This document shows positions 1-12,146 of a DNA stretch of 64,000 nucleotides, piece after piece. The translations under genes were made by a program, and so were the position numbers. The stretch's first letter is position 1; every line of letters begins with the position of its first letter. The DNA is from Cerrena zonata (taxonomy: Eukaryota > Basidiomycota > Agaricomycetes > Polyporales > Cerrenaceae), in assembly GCA_038087015.1 (NCBI GenBank), contig JASBNA010000035.1, forward strand, positions 310,001 through 374,000, in the 5' to 3' direction. Below the pieces are notes generated by a model. That model saw only the letters and a list, made by a program, of their open reading frames with translations, was not told where the DNA came from and ran no database searches.

Positions 1-3000
1 CGTCTATATTAGGAAGTTAGTAGGAAAGATAAGTCGCTTGGCTAAGTTCCTTCACCTGAGAGTCAAGAAAGTCTTATATACAAGGCATACAAAAGTCGGG
101 ATGGTTCGATCCCTGACGGGCAGTGGTGGTCAAGAACAGAGATGGACCAGTTAGAAACGCCGAACCTCCGATAGCCTGACAGGTTCCCAGTGTGAGCACC
201 GGTTTTAGACTCTTTTGGTAAAGGCGGCCCGCTCAAAACCGCTCGAACTTGGAAAACCTGTGCGATATATACGATGAAGGCACACAGCAGAGGAAGTCAG
301 ACTTGTATTCTGCTTACTGACTACCTTATACATACACAGGGGCATGCACCTGATGGTGGATAGTGACATAGTGAAGGAGAAGGAAAGAGAGTGCAGTGAA
401 TATGAATGGTACGGAGCCAGAAAGGAAGTATTGCCCGAGTAGCGTCCGTCCATACGCAGTGCTAGCTTTAGCCCGAATGGATAAGAGACTTGCCATGCTT
501 CACAGGTATGTCTATGGGCGCATTAGAGTTACATTAGAGTGTATAAGTACCATGACAGGCAACCGTTACAGACAACACTCGACAGTTATGGCAATAAAGG
601 AGTGTATCGAAACACGTTCGCGGATGGGACATCATAAATTGGTAAACTAGGAGGTTCAGGAGCAGGCACACACGTATATATATTCATGGCAAAGCATATC
701 ATTCTGTTGAAATTCTGTTGTACCATATAGAGCAGTGGAGAACGGCGTATGAAGTCACTAATGCATACGGATTCACAATCGTCTTCATTTCGGGTGACGA
801 AGCGGTGGCATGCTATCTTTTGTATGGCTGGAATGGTAATGATCAAGCAACTGATTTCATTTTCGGGTAACTTGGTCTCGACCTGAAGAGCGGAGATGAA
901 CATAATTTGGAGACGACAAATTATCACGATATTGGTCTGAGGAACACGTGTAAACGTGGTCAACGATTTGCAAACAGGCAACTACAATGTAACAGTTAGC
1001 AGTGGAACGTCGGACAACACCATACAAGACGATATTTGAAAAAAGCTTACGCGTCATGGCTTTGTCGAAGACACAAGTATTTCCGGGACCTAACAGGTGG
1101 GCCTTTCAGTTTACGAAGCGAGCACAGGGATTAGGCAAGTCGAGGTAAGCCGCGGTCATCTAAGACTAAGGAGCCAAAAAAACTTTCAAGCCATAGCTTC
1201 TCCTCACGTAACAAACGTCATGGTATTTGCGCTGACCACAAAGATTGAGGACCCTCCTGTAGCTTTGAAACAGAAAACTTGCCTGTGCGGTACACTGTTT
1301 TGATCCCAAGGTCACTCAGACATGAATGCAACAAACAGGAGATCGCTTCTCGCGATTCAACGTCTATTCAGGAAGTCGATTTGCTTTGGTGAGCGGAAAC
1401 AGTGATGTAGCCCAATGGAACCTTCCTTCATTCGCACGAGTTGACGTAGCGTTATGGCATCCTATAAGGCGTCTCCATGTGGCTCGAGTCAAGACTAAAC
1501 GACCGATGTAGTGTTCAGAGCCTGAGGAGGTAACGAGTTTACGACTTCTCATAGATCCGCGCAAAGCTATCCAATCTAACTCAAGGCGTTATAGAAAACT
1601 TCTCGGTGTTCTCGTCAGTATGAAATGGAAGTACGAAAGAGCGCAGCACCCAACTAGATTCGGTCTATAACTTGTGCACTCGTGCACCAAGATAGAAGCC
1701 GAGAAACTCGGAGATACGTAGGTTCCTGTTCCTTCCTCGTGTCAGCGTGGGTGAAAGAGCCTGAGCATAGCAAGGGTTGAAAGGGTTATAGCGCCTTCTC
1801 TAGCGTTCTCATGCCGAGTTCTTACACTTGGCCTCATAAATCGGTGTAATAAACGGCCAGAAGGCTTAATCCCTTTGCAAATAAGAAGTAGACGTGGGAT
1901 AAGCGAGGGCTTGAGTTTCTCTTGCGACAAGTGAGTGTTAGCTTGAAGCAGTTCACCTAAGAAAGTTAAAAGGCGTACAGTGCAGTATGTCAGTGCAAAT
2001 CATATACTTACAAAGACGGGGGATTGTACAAACGGAAGACGAGTGCAAGGCAAGTTTTCGAACCCTACCAGGCGCGTATAACTGTTTGGCGGGGTATGCT
2101 AGGATGAACCACGGACGTGCTCTGTGTTTGCTACCCTCTACGTACCAGACGTGCATGTACTTATATCTAGCACAGAAATTAGACCATCATGTTATATTGA
2201 CCAGAACACGATGCATGAACATTGAGCGGCGATAGAAGTTGGTTGCATCGTGCCAACTGGCAAACAAATTCAAGGTAAAACACTGACCATAGATGGTCAC
2301 GCTGCATTCCTTTGAATGATGTAGTCGCGGGGATAGGTGCTGCGCCGCACTTATCTAGTCATAGTGGATGAGACATATCGACGAAAACGGATCTGTCGGT
2401 CATGGTCCTAAATTCAAACCCTGTTCAACCACCATCGCATATATACAGTTCACTGCACCATTTTGAGTTTACAAGTTCTTGTGTTGGAGCAGGCAGTAGC
2501 GGGGACCTTCAATGCAGTGGTAGGGAGGGAAGTAGTTTCAAAATCAAGACGAAATGATCTGTGCAAGGCGGTGGGGTGGCAAGGAGACGATGGCAGAGGA
2601 ATAAAGAACGGCGCGCTCAGTAAAGCATGCCTTCAAGCCGCTCGACTACGTAAATCACTTCAACTTCCACACCTTTTCTTCAAACCCTTTCCTTCTTTCT
2701 TTTCCTTCCTTCCAAATTTCTGGATTCGGATAGTCAACCCTTCACGGCGAGAGACGATAGTAGTAGCCACACCGATCAGCGTTCATCCTCTTTCTATACC
2801 TCCAGATCAATCGCTTGGACTAGGTCAGTTCTTGGTCTTGTTCTTATAGAGAATTGCAAGCAAGTGAAGTGCTGTGGGCTGCCGAGTCGAAGAATCCCCC
2901 TGTCGGTACACGGCTTTTACGGCAAATGGGCGCGGGTCCTGCCAGTGGTGCAGAAATGCACCACAGCGCATTCCTATCGGCAAACATGTATATAACGGAT

Positions 3001-3052
3001 CACTAACCTTCCCATTTTGTCACAGCTCTCCTTTGGTTTCTTCACCACCACC
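1..3052. other. Gene-poor left end, including promoter and leader of the decarboxylase gene
   Basis: No open frame here gives a recognisable protein or a consistent set of splice sites. The longest frames are short and look like chance. A strongly CT-rich tract at about 2660-2720 and a second pyrimidine stretch just before 3053 fit a fungal promoter or leader for the downstream gene. Near 43-118 there are sequences resembling Pol III A and B boxes, but they do not fold into a tRNA. Confidence 0.5.
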
Positions 3053-6000
3053 ATGAAGAAATCTTTCGGGAAGCCCAAGGCTCTCAAGATCAAGAGTGCT
3101 ATCAAGTCTGCTGCTCGTCTGCCAGCAAAGGTCACTGGTGGTAGCAGCAGCCGAAACAACTTCTCACCGCTGGCTGGGGAGAATCCTATCGTAGTCCTCA
3201 AGGTTCAGGTTCTTTCGTGTAAAGATTTGTTTGCAAAGGACAGAAATGGATACAGCGACCCGTGCGTATCATTTCTTCATTGTCGTCCATCAGCGTCTTA
3301 TACTCGGTCTCCCGCTCAGGTTCGTCGTGGTCTCAGTGCTTGGCACTCGTCATTCTACCCCAGTGATCAAACGAACACTTAACCCCATATACGCTGCCAA
3401 GGATGCGACTTTCGAATTCCCTATTTATCTTTCGACTGCGGACAAGCTTGGTGTTATCGAGGCCGTGATTTGGGATAAGGATGTCCTCGGTAAAGAATAC
3501 CTAGGAGAAGTTTCTATTCCGTTGGAGGATTGGTTCAGGGACGACAACGCTCTCGACTTTAATGATTCAAATAATAAGGTATGTACTCCCTCGGTGTTAA
3601 TTAATTCACTAAACTTAGACATCAACACGACAGCCCCTAAACCTCAATGTAGTTTCGACCAGGATAGGTGCCCAAGCTACTGGTACCGCTCAAGTCAAAT
3701 TAGGCTTCGTGCATCCCCCGAATATTTCAAGTCTTATGGAGTTTTCGGAAGTCTACAGCCAGCTCGTAAAAATCTCGCGACCGAGCGTTGTTTCTGCACC
3801 CCCCACTGAAGGCATTGGCACCATCCGCTCTCACGAAGGTGGCCCTCGTTTCGAGGATGACGGGCTCAGCTCGGATGATGGTGAATCTGAAACAGAAGAC
3901 GAAGAAGATGACATTGTTGTAAGTCCTTTAGAAATGGTTTCCGTCAATGTCTCAATTCATCTAATGTTTGATTTAGCAACCTGTCCCTGTGCCTGCTACA
4001 GAATCGAGTACAACACCTCTAGCCTCCCCGCTCACGCCAACACCCGCTTCACAGGTCAAGACGCCGACAGGACCAAAACCGCCGTCGCCTTTCAGCATCC
4101 CTAAGCTTTTCCCGCGGAAGGCATCAAGTACACGATCGTCTTCTATTGATTCTACCATGGCGGCTGTGAACAACATACCATCCGCACCACCATCTCCTCT
4201 TCCTCAGTCTGTGTCAACACCTGTCACCGCTGCGCCTGAGAAGCGGAAGAGAATGAGGAGACGTCGTAAGGGCGGTGATGATGGTTACCACTTCAACACC
4301 GAGAATGACATTCTTGGGATCGTTATGCTTGAGGTGCGAGGTGCAAAGGACTTGCCCAAAATCCGAAACCGTAGGTTTTTTTAAACTAATTATATAACAC
4401 GCGTCGCTCACGCCTATATTAGTCACCCGCATCGGATGGGATATGGACCCCTTCGTCGTAATTTCGTTCGGAAAGAAAGTTTTCCGCACTAGGGTCATTC
4501 GTCATTCCCTTGACCCTACATGGGACGAAAAGCTTCTATTCCACGTGCGTCGGTACGAGACCTCTTTCAAGGTCAATTTCTCTATCCTCGACTGGGACAA
4601 GCTCTCCGGCAATGATCATGTCGGAGATGTCAGTTTCGATGTAGCGGAGCTGCTCGCGAACGCGCCACAGAAGGACCCGGTGACAGGATTGTATCCTGAG
4701 ATCAACGACGATGATCATAATGGGATGAAGGATTTCACGTTACCCCTAGCCACCAATAACTCACCTTGGGAGACCAAACATAGTCCCCAGATCTCATTCC
4801 GGTCAGTTTTTATTTCTCTACATGTGCTGTCAACCTCATATTTTATTCCCGTGTAGTGCCAAGTACCAGCCCTATGATGCCCTTCGTCAGCGTTTCTGGC
4901 GTCAAGTGCTGAAGGAATATGACACAGACGACAACAGATTCCTGTCCCGACTGGAGCTCACGACTATGCTCGACTCACTCAACTCGACGCTGTCACATTC
5001 CACTATAGATACTTTCTTTACCCGTCGTAACAAGCATCCTCAGACTGACAGTCTGACATTCGAGGAAGCGATCATGTGTCTCGAAGAAGAGCTCATCAAA
5101 CCCAACAGCGAGAAGAAGAGGATCAATTTCGATGACATGTCTGCAGATAGCAGTGTTCCTCTTACACCTGCTATCCCCGTTTCCAACGCGGACCGTCCAT
5201 TCGGGTTGAACCTCGATAAATTGGACTTCAGTGGTCCACCGCACAACCAACCGTCCCCTGAAAGTGATCCTCTACAGAAGACGAGTCAGCCGCAACCTTA
5301 TACTACAGAACCGAGTCAACAACTACTAACAGATGCTGCAGCGCCCATTCAGCCTGCGAGGTTGGGTCAGATCGACCGACAAGCTTCAGCTGCTTCTTCA
5401 GACATCGAAGAATCCTCTTCTGGCTCTTCATCACCTGCGCACGAGAACTTCGAGCGCGTGATCAACATCAAGAACTGTCCGTTATGCCATCGACCTCGAC
5501 TCAGCTCGAAAGCAGAAGTGGATATTGTTACTCATCTTGCTGTCTGTGCGAGTCAGGATTGGGCGAGGATGGATAGGATGTTGGTGGATAGCTACGTCAC
5601 TGCCAGCCAGGCACAGAGAAAGTGGTACACGAAGGTGCTGCATAAGGTGTCTGCTGGTGATTACAAGCTTGGCGCGGTAAGTCTTTATTGGATACGAACA
5701 GCAAATATCTACTAATCGGACGACTCGTAGAATTCTGCAAACATCATTGTCCAGAATAGGATCACCGGAAAGCTCGAAGAGGAGAAGATGCAATCCTATG
5801 TTCGTTTGGGAATTCGACTTCTCTATAAGGTGCGTTTAAATTGCATGTTAGTACCACATGTTGCAAATTGCTAAACGATATGGGTATAGGGTTGGAAGAG
5901 CAGTATAGAAAGCAGTCGAGCCAAGAAATTGCTCAAGTCCATGTCTATTAAACAAGGTATCAAATATGACAGCCCCGAGTCGGCTCGTGACATCCCTGCC

Positions 6001-6874
6001 TTCATCGACTTCCACAATCTGGATGTTACCGAAATACGCGATCCTTTGGATTCTTTCAGTATGCCATCCCCTTTCATGGTATAATTAAATACTGACATGC
6101 ACGCTCTCAGAAACCTTCAACGAGTTTTTCTATAGGAAACTGAAGGTCGACGCCCGACCTGTCGAACAGCCTGAGAATCCTTACCGACTAGTCAGTGGTG
6201 CGGATTGTCGTCTCATGGCATTCCAGACTATCGACGATGCCACTAAGCTGTGGATTAAGGGCCGAGAGTTCTCGCTCGCTCGTCTTTTCGGTGATGCGTA
6301 CAAGTCTGAGGCTTCACGTTACAATGGTGGTGCCCTGTGCATCTTCCGATTAGCTCCTCAAGATTACCATCGGTTCCACTGCCCTGTGGATGGCAAGATC
6401 GGACCAATGACTTTCGTCCCTGGTGAATACTATACCGTCAATGTAAGTCGTTATCTCCCAAGTCTATTACGATGCATGATTTTGAGCGATTCCTTAGCCT
6501 CAAGCCATTCGAACTGCCTTGGATGTCTATGGCGAAAACGCTCGCAAGATCGTTCCCATTGATAGCCCTCAATTTGGCCGAGTGATGTGTGTTTGTGTGG
6601 GGGCCATGATGGTTGGTAGTATTAAGACTACCGTTTCAGAAGGCCAAGAAGTTAAACGTGGTGACGAGTTTGGCTACTTTGCTTTCGGTGAGTGGTATGA
6701 TTACTCGGTAACTTCTTAATACTCAACTTTATCCCAGGTGGCTCCACCATTGTTGTTGTCTTCGAACCCAACGTTGTCGAGTGGGACGAAGACCTGGTCA
6801 TCAACGGCAAAGCCTGTCTCGAGACACTCGTTCGCGTCGGTATGGGTCTCGGACGCAGCCTCCGTGCACCGTAA
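3053..6874 (+). CDS. PSD2: Phosphatidylserine decarboxylase proenzyme, C2/EF-hand type (PSD2-like)
   Basis: Converts phosphatidylserine to phosphatidylethanolamine with a pyruvoyl cofactor made by self-cleavage; family members of this type act on Golgi/endosomal membranes. Predicted exons: 3053-3261, 3320-3578, 3619-3918, 3977-4370, 4423-4801, 4857-5676, 5731-5829, 5890-6058, 6111-6442, 6498-6687, 6738-6874, giving 1,095 aa. The first C2 domain is at about 45-155 and an acidic linker follows. The second C2 is at about 365-480 (motif [10 protein letters not shown]). An EF-hand-like loop [12 protein letters not shown] is near 535-546, and a Cys/His cluster (CPLC...H...C) near 718-750. The catalytic domain covers the last ~270 residues, with FHCPVDG (His near 966) and the self-cleavage motif GGST at 1051-1054, split by the last intron, with Ser1053 as pyruvoyl precursor. 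The ATG at 3053 was chosen because it follows a pyrimidine-rich leader and begins a basic N-terminus. It appears intact. Confidence 0.95.
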
Positions 6875-7229
6875 CAAAATCACGTCAACGTTCACCTTGA
6901 GTGTTTTTCTTGGAAATTCTTTATTCGATATGGACACTGCTTTTCGTTCGCAATTTCTTGGATAACGAAGGATTATATGTGAAAGGTTAATGACGTTCAA
7001 TCACGCGCAAGCAACGACTTCTCTCATTTCGTTCTCTCATATTCTCTTACCGATGTTGATTCTGTTTTCTTGCTCTACCTATACCTTCAACAGGCGGTTC
7101 CTCACTCATACTCCAGACAACACGATTCTGTAATCTTGTAACCATATATTACCAATATATCTGTATGTACTTGTTTGATTATCAAACACTCAGGATACAA
7201 CCTGAGAACACGTCATGTATCCATACTTG
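6875..7229. other. Intergenic: decarboxylase 3' flank
   Basis: AT- and pyrimidine-rich with no coding signal. I searched it for the missing N-terminal exon of the downstream carrier (a YPLD-type motif) and found none. Confidence 0.6.
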
Positions 7230-7427
7230 TCAAAACGGGAAGCTGTTGCTAGCTGCCAATTGTCGGGATTTCTCTGCTTCGAAGAACTCGGAGTTGTATT
7301 TGGAACCTACAAATTCCCTCTTCTGCTTTATCTTGAGTTCCCCATTTGCTTCGTGGGTCAATTCGAAGAACATGGTGTATTCATTATTGTACTGTGCTCC
7401 AGTCGTTGTGTAGTTTGTACGACGAAC
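7230..7427 (-). pseudogene. Detached exon 3 of a SnoaL-like gene
   Basis: On the minus strand this encodes the C-terminal ~65 residues of the SnoaL-like family found downstream: a short Thr-rich start, then YNNEY, MFFEL, KREFV and SKYNSEFF, ending in a stop at 7230-7232. Its length (198 nt) equals that of exon 3 of the gene at 9778-10363. The frame is open, but no AG acceptor stands at its 5' edge, where the sequence changes abruptly into the carrier at about 7428-7441. Exons 1 and 2 of the unit next to it (8982-9322) lack an exon 3, so this is most simply that gene's last exon, separated by an insertion of about 1.5 kb. Confidence 0.8.
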
Positions 7428-7440
7428 CCAGTATTCACAG

Positions 7441-8631
7441 GTCTTTAGTGCAAAGACGAGGATTCAAGCCTCTACTAACGTCAAGGGGGACAAGAACAAG
7501 CTTAGCATGCTCTCGGTCATATTGCAGATCCTTAAGGAAGAGGGGATTCCTGGATTGTATAAGGGTTTCGGAGCAACCATGCTGAACACCTTCTCAATGC
7601 GTACGTTCACTATACCCACAAAATATACAAGTGGCTTTAACCTCCCTCGAACAGAATACGCATATTTCTTTTTCTATTCATTTGTCCGCACATCGTACAT
7701 CAAGCGGTTGACATCGAAACTTCCCAAAGGTTCTAAGGTACCTGCTCTATCAACCGCGGCAGAGCTATTGCTGGGAGCTGTTGCCGGCGCACTCGCGCAA
7801 ATCTTCACGATCCCGGTCTCTGTTATTGCTACGCGACAACAAATTGGCCCTTCCAGTCGTTCCCGGAAAGCGACTCCACCGAAAGACATTGAAAAGGATG
7901 ACAAAGTAGACCGTTCGTCTACTTCAACGCCCTTGGAGGTTCCTTACGACGATTCATTCCTGGGCGTCGCAAAAGAAATTGTAGAGGAAGAAGGTGTTAC
8001 GGATCTATGGCTTGGAATCAAGCCTGGACTAGTTCTTACCGTCAATCCTGCTATCACGTATGGTATGTATGAGCGCGTTAAGAATGTCATGCTTTTGGCG
8101 AAGCAAAGCGCGAGTACTGCCGTCGGTGATAACGAGAAGCTCAGCCCATGGATGACGTTCTTCATCGGGGCTATGAGCAAGACCTTGGCTACAGTTGTAA
8201 GTAAGGAATTGTATAATCTCCAGTCAGACGAACTAATGTGGAATTGACAGGTAACTTATCCATATATTATGGCTAAAGTTCGGATCCAAGCTAGAAGTGC
8301 AGATGAGGAGGATGCGATCGAAGAGCATCACCCTAAACCTAAACCTCATGGATACCATCATGATAAATACAAGCACGTAGGAGCTCTCGATATCCTAGCT
8401 CGTGTGTGGAGGAAGGAAGGTCCCGTAGGATGGTATCAGGTAAGCCTACACCTCCAAATCGTTGAATCCTAGAGTTGTTACTGATATAATGACACGCAGG
8501 GAATGAATGCCCAGATCACTAAGGCGGTGATTTCACAGGCTCTTCTATTCCTATCCAAAGAGCAGTTCGAGCAATGGGCTTTGGCGATTATGGTCTTACT
8601 CTATAGACTACAGCGAGCGCCTTCAGTATAG
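7441..8631 (+). pseudogene. 5'-truncated mitochondrial-carrier-family gene (peroxisomal adenine nucleotide carrier, ANT1/PMP47-like)
   Basis: Exons 7441-7600, 7655-8196, 8251-8439 and 8500-8631 read as an SLC25-type carrier. It resembles peroxisomal ATP/AMP carriers: KTRIQAS, GLYKGFGATMLNTFSM, then QYAYFFFYSF formed across a spliced codon, the signature IPVSVIATRQQ in repeat 2, and YPYIMAKVRIQ in repeat 3. The C-terminus is complete. The N-terminus is not: the first transmembrane helix and the P-x-[DE] part of the first carrier motif are missing, and the sequence left of 7441 is an antisense SnoaL exon. The first in-frame ATG, at 7507, would start inside the first matrix loop. A TTCACAG just before 7441 looks like a splice acceptor, but no upstream exon is visible. 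It is probably non-functional, although the remaining frame is undamaged. Confidence 0.8.
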
Positions 8632-8981
8632 TCTGAATCTTCTATTCGATTCTACTAGGCACCTCTACGATTAACCAGATGTAAGAGTTTGACCGCATTT
8701 TTAAACGTGATTCTACAAGAAATAGAGCATATAAAACATCGGATGTCTGACTCCTTCATGGTCCTTACCCCTAGCTGTGAGTATCTATTTAATCACAGGT
8801 GTAGGACAACACACTCTTTACCTAGGTATCTCCTTCGATTTACTTTATACTGTCGGTCTCCTTTTTTTCAACTCAACTTCGGGCTGGTACCGGTTATCGA
8901 ATCTGATGAAAGCTACCGACAACAGAACATTGTTCGTCACCGTGTATGGTGAATCTTAAGAACGACTGTAGTAAGACTCAC
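8632..8981. other. Boundary region between carrier 3' end and SnoaL intron 2
   Basis: No gene is seen. The right edge of the segment that brought the carrier into the SnoaL gene must lie here, but I cannot place it to the base. Confidence 0.5.
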
Positions 8982-9322
8982 ATGAACATAAACACCATCT
9001 TGGCCTTCAAAAATTTGATGGATATCGAGCTATGAAGCCCACAAGGTTGATACTGAGGCAACATCTATATAATCATTTGTGTTTACCTTGAAATTCTTTT
9101 GAAGATATCGGAAGCGTCCGCATTGAATTTGATCCATTCTGCCTTGTTACTGAGAGGCAAACCGAGAGATTTGGGATATATGTACCAGATGAAGTCATCA
9201 GTTAGAAGACTTTCGAGTTTACTCCAATCGCTGTCGCAAATCACTGTTACGTAGTCGACGACAGTGCGAACTTGAGGAAATAGATTGGTAGGTATTGCTC
9301 CAGTCACCACAGGTGAAGACAT
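8982..9322 (-). pseudogene. SnoaL-like gene, unit 1: exons 1 and 2 only
   Basis: Exon 1 (9087-9322) starts MSSPVVTGAIP and matches exon 1 of the other three units over its full length (PQV, DYV, LLTDDF, SLG, KAEW). Exon 2 (8982-9029) is 48 nt, the same as in every other unit, and encodes LDIHQIFEGQDGVYVH. Exon 3 is absent here and is found at 7230-7427 beyond the inserted carrier. Exon 1 is 236 nt where the alignment predicts 234, so two extra bases near its 3' end put exon 2 out of frame. The gene is thus doubly broken. SnoaL/NTF2-like folds serve as small enzymes or ligand-binding proteins; the substrate cannot be told. Confidence 0.8.
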
Positions 9323-9429
9323 CTTGGCAATGGGGGATAGTAGGTGTATCGAACTATGGAGTATCCAACTCCGGAGGTGCTTACCGGAAATAGAAATGGA
9401 CTTTTTGTTTTCCTGAGGAGTAGCAATGA

Positions 9430-9437
9430 TATTTATA
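9430..9437 (-). promoter_or_regulatory. TATA box of SnoaL unit 1
   Basis: TATAAATA on the minus strand, 108 bp upstream of the unit 1 ATG. The same octamer occurs upstream of units 2-4 at a similar distance. Confidence 0.65.
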
Positions 9438-9777
9438 TAAAGCGGAAAAACCAACTCAGCTCGGTGCATCAGATATTGCTGACAAACGTTATATACCTCT
9501 GGAGTTCGACTCGGAGGGTAGTAAGCTATATTTAAATCTCGACTCGGAGACCCAGGATGAACAAACGCCTTAGAATCTTGCCGCACAAAATACTTCTTCC
9601 GTCATAGGTTGAGATGTCACGATGCCGAAACCCAAAACGTCGTTTATGGTTCGCATCTCGATGTTTTGTAAGTCCACACAGATATAGTCATTCAGAGAAG
9701 TATGCACGAACAGTCATGAATGTCCCGTCCCCTGCCTAGTAGCCTAGTACAATTGCACGTCCGTATCCCGTATCCAA
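9438..9777. other. Intergenic between SnoaL units 1 and 2
   Basis: No coding signal seen beyond short chance frames. Confidence 0.5.
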
Positions 9778-10363
9778 CTACATTGGGAATTTATGCCCGG
9801 CTGCTTCTTGACGGGCCTTTTCAGCTAGGAAAAATTCCGAAGCATACTTCGAGTTCACGAATTCCTTCTGCCGTCTGATTTGGAGTGATCCTTCAGCCGC
9901 AGCCACTAGCTCGAAAAACAATGCATATTCGTTGTTATAGTGAGCGCCTGATGTTGTGGTAGAGCTAGAGGAAGCCTAAAAATAGAGCGGTTGCTTTTCG
10001 ATTTCCGTAAATAACACGGAAATACATACATGTAAAGATACGGTGTTCCCGCCTTCTACGATCTCGTAAATTTGGAGCTATCAAAAGTCAAGTTAAGGGC
10101 CACTGTTGAGACTAGAGGTTGCACTTGCTTACCTTGAAGCCTTCGAAAAATGGGTAGATGTTCACATTGAATTGAGTCCATGCCGCTTTGTCGCTCGAAG
10201 GAATCCCAAGAGATCGCGGGTGAACATGATGCATAAAATCGTCCGTCAAGAAAGTAGTCATCTTGCTGAAGTCTCCCTCGCAGACAGCCGTCAGATAGTC
10301 GAGGACGACCTGGAGCTGAGGCGTCGGGTTAGAAGGGATAGATCCTGAGACTCTAGAGGACAT
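9778..10363 (-). CDS. SnoaL-like/NTF2-fold protein, unit 2
   Basis: Exons 10133-10363 (231 nt), 10030-10077 (48 nt) and 9778-9975 (198 nt) join in phase 0 to give 158 aa. It begins MSSRVSGSIP and contains QVVLDYLTAVCEGDF, LTDDFMHHVHP, the short exon 2 peptide LQIYEIVEGGNTVSLH, then YNNEYALFFELV and a basic C-terminal segment. The alpha-helix followed by beta-strands with a polar pocket fits the NTF2/SnoaL fold; there is no signal peptide. It sits in a same-strand tandem array with three relatives, each with its own promoter, so they are separate transcription units. The substrate is unknown, and family assignment rests on the pattern rather than a database hit. Confidence 0.85.
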
Positions 10364-10496
10364 TCTGGCACGCCTGCGTCAGCCTATCATGTCATATTCG
10401 AACTTCGAAGACTAGGATTACTCACGTGCAATTGCTAACGACTCGTAATAGCTGGGAGCAACGCTCTTGAGTCCACCCATCCCTTCGAAGGAGCGT

Positions 10497-10504
10497 ATTT
10501 ATAA
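10497..10504 (-). promoter_or_regulatory. TATA box of SnoaL unit 2
   Basis: TATAAATA on the minus strand, 133 bp before the ATG at 10363; the same motif and nearly the same spacing as in the other units. Confidence 0.7.
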
Positions 10505-11413
10505 TGGCGAGCAGGCTTGCGGGTAGGGACTTGCCGAGAGCGTCGCAGCCATAGAGTTCATGGCAGCTTGACCTGATTAAAGAGAGGAAGGACCAGGGTA
10601 CGCACCGCAAGGGTTGGATACCACAACGGAAGAGTCAGAAAACCTATCTTGTCTCGGTACCGATGACAATTGACAACCAGACTTGAAAAAGCTTCCGTGG
10701 ATAGTCAGTAGATATCAGAAATGTCGGAACACCGATGAGGTCGGGATATACTTTGTAGGGTTATCCACAAATTCGAGGTAAGTCCCGCACTTACTTACCT
10801 CAGCATTACTGGGAAATCACAGGCATGTATTGATCATCGGTGCAGGCCTGCTGTTGGAGAATGGAAAGTAATATCTTTCCCGTGGGTATGGGAGGTTCCA
10901 CTTGGTAGAGTTGAAGAGTTGAACGCTAACAGGTTTATCCCGTTGATGTTATCGCAACTGTAAGTATTTGACGGGTATTCAAGGACATATTAATGTAGCT
11001 TCACATCTATAATATCTCAACTTGAGCCGATAAACCCGACAGTCGGAGACTCTGTCTCATTGGCAGTGTTCTTGGACATAACTTGAAACGCACTGCCGAG
11101 AAGAATCAGAAGCAGAATTACAGCACAGTCCACAAATTCCGACCATACCCATGGTGTTCGACAGTCATAAAGCATACATGTTCAACAGATCTACTGACCA
11201 GCGAAGGCCTTGAGCCTAGAGTCAATGTTAAAAGCAGCTCCAGTCATCGATCATCCTTCAAGTTTCTGACGTGGTAAGGGCCGAACTGTTCAGATTATGT
11301 AATCACCACTTGTCCCGAGTCCGAGCCGATCCAGAAACTCCTTCTTCCAAGTCTACTACTTTGAACTTGACAATACATCCGAGTGCTAGGTTAAGCATAC
11401 TACTTCAATGGTG
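10505..11413. other. Intergenic between SnoaL units 2 and 3
   Basis: About 0.9 kb without a recognisable gene. Confidence 0.5.
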
Positions 11414-12006
11414 TTATAGTAACACAACATTATTCCCAGCTGCCTCTTGACGAGCCTTTTCTGCGGGAAAGAACTCTGCAGTAAATTTCGAATTCACAAA
11501 TTCCTTCGTTCGTCTGATCTTCACACCCTCCGAGTTTGTTTCAGGTGTCAGCTCGAAGAACATCGCGTATTCGTTATTATAAGTGCCACCCGAATTTGTC
11601 GTCCCATCGGAGGAAGCCTAGTGTATGTCTATCAGTGAATTCTGTTTCAACATTGTCGAGATTGCAGGTCACGTACATGAATGGTCACGATGTTTTGGCC
11701 TTCCACAATCTCATGAACTTCAAACTACAGGACTAATTTTAGCTATAGGAGCAATGCAAACCTGCGGAATCTCACCTTGAAGTAGTTGAATAGCTTCAAA
11801 ATCCCTTGAGTAGATTTTACCCATGTTAATTTGTCTCTTGGAGCAATCTCAAGGGATCTTGGGACGATATCATGGATATAATCGTCCGTCAAAAGTGTTG
11901 CTAGCTTGTCGAAGTCCTGATGACAAAATGTCGTCAGGAAGTCGATGACCACCTGGACCTGAGGTGAACGTTCCTCAGGAATGGCTCCGGAAACAGGGGA
12001 AGACAT
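11414..12006 (-). CDS. SnoaL-like/NTF2-fold protein, unit 3
   Basis: Exons 11776-12006 (231 nt), 11677-11724 (48 nt) and 11414-11617 (204 nt) give 160 aa. Key stretches are MSSPVSGAIPEE, QVVIDFLTTFCHQDF, LTDDYIHDIVPRSL, FEVHEIVEGQNIVTIH, YNNEYAMFFELT and KEFVNSKFTAEFF. Exon lengths and splice phases match the other units exactly in exons 1 and 2, so it is a tandem duplicate. It appears intact and has its own TATA box. Confidence 0.85.
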
Positions 12007-12138
12007 ATTCTGGTATAGATCGTGGCTTCAGCATCCTGGAATGATAACCCTTCACGAAGCCTCTCTGTAAACTCACGTTAAGTTGTTGTCAATTGATAAG
12101 GGGAGTGTGAGTCTTGGGAGTCTCTCCATGTTCAACGA

Positions 12139-12146
12139 TATTTATA
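12139..12146 (-). promoter_or_regulatory. TATA box of SnoaL unit 3
   Basis: TATAAATA on the minus strand, 133 bp before the ATG at 12006, the same distance as in unit 2. Confidence 0.7.

Noticed and set aside
40..120. Pol III-like A box (TGGCTAAGTT) and B box (GGTTCGATCCC), possible tRNA or SINE
   Set aside because: The bases before the A box do not pair with those after the T-arm, so no acceptor stem forms, and no second copy was seen in the window.
2463..2849. 128-codon open frame before the decarboxylase gene
   Set aside because: It is mostly the CT-rich leader read as Phe/Leu/Pro; no motif or splice continuity.
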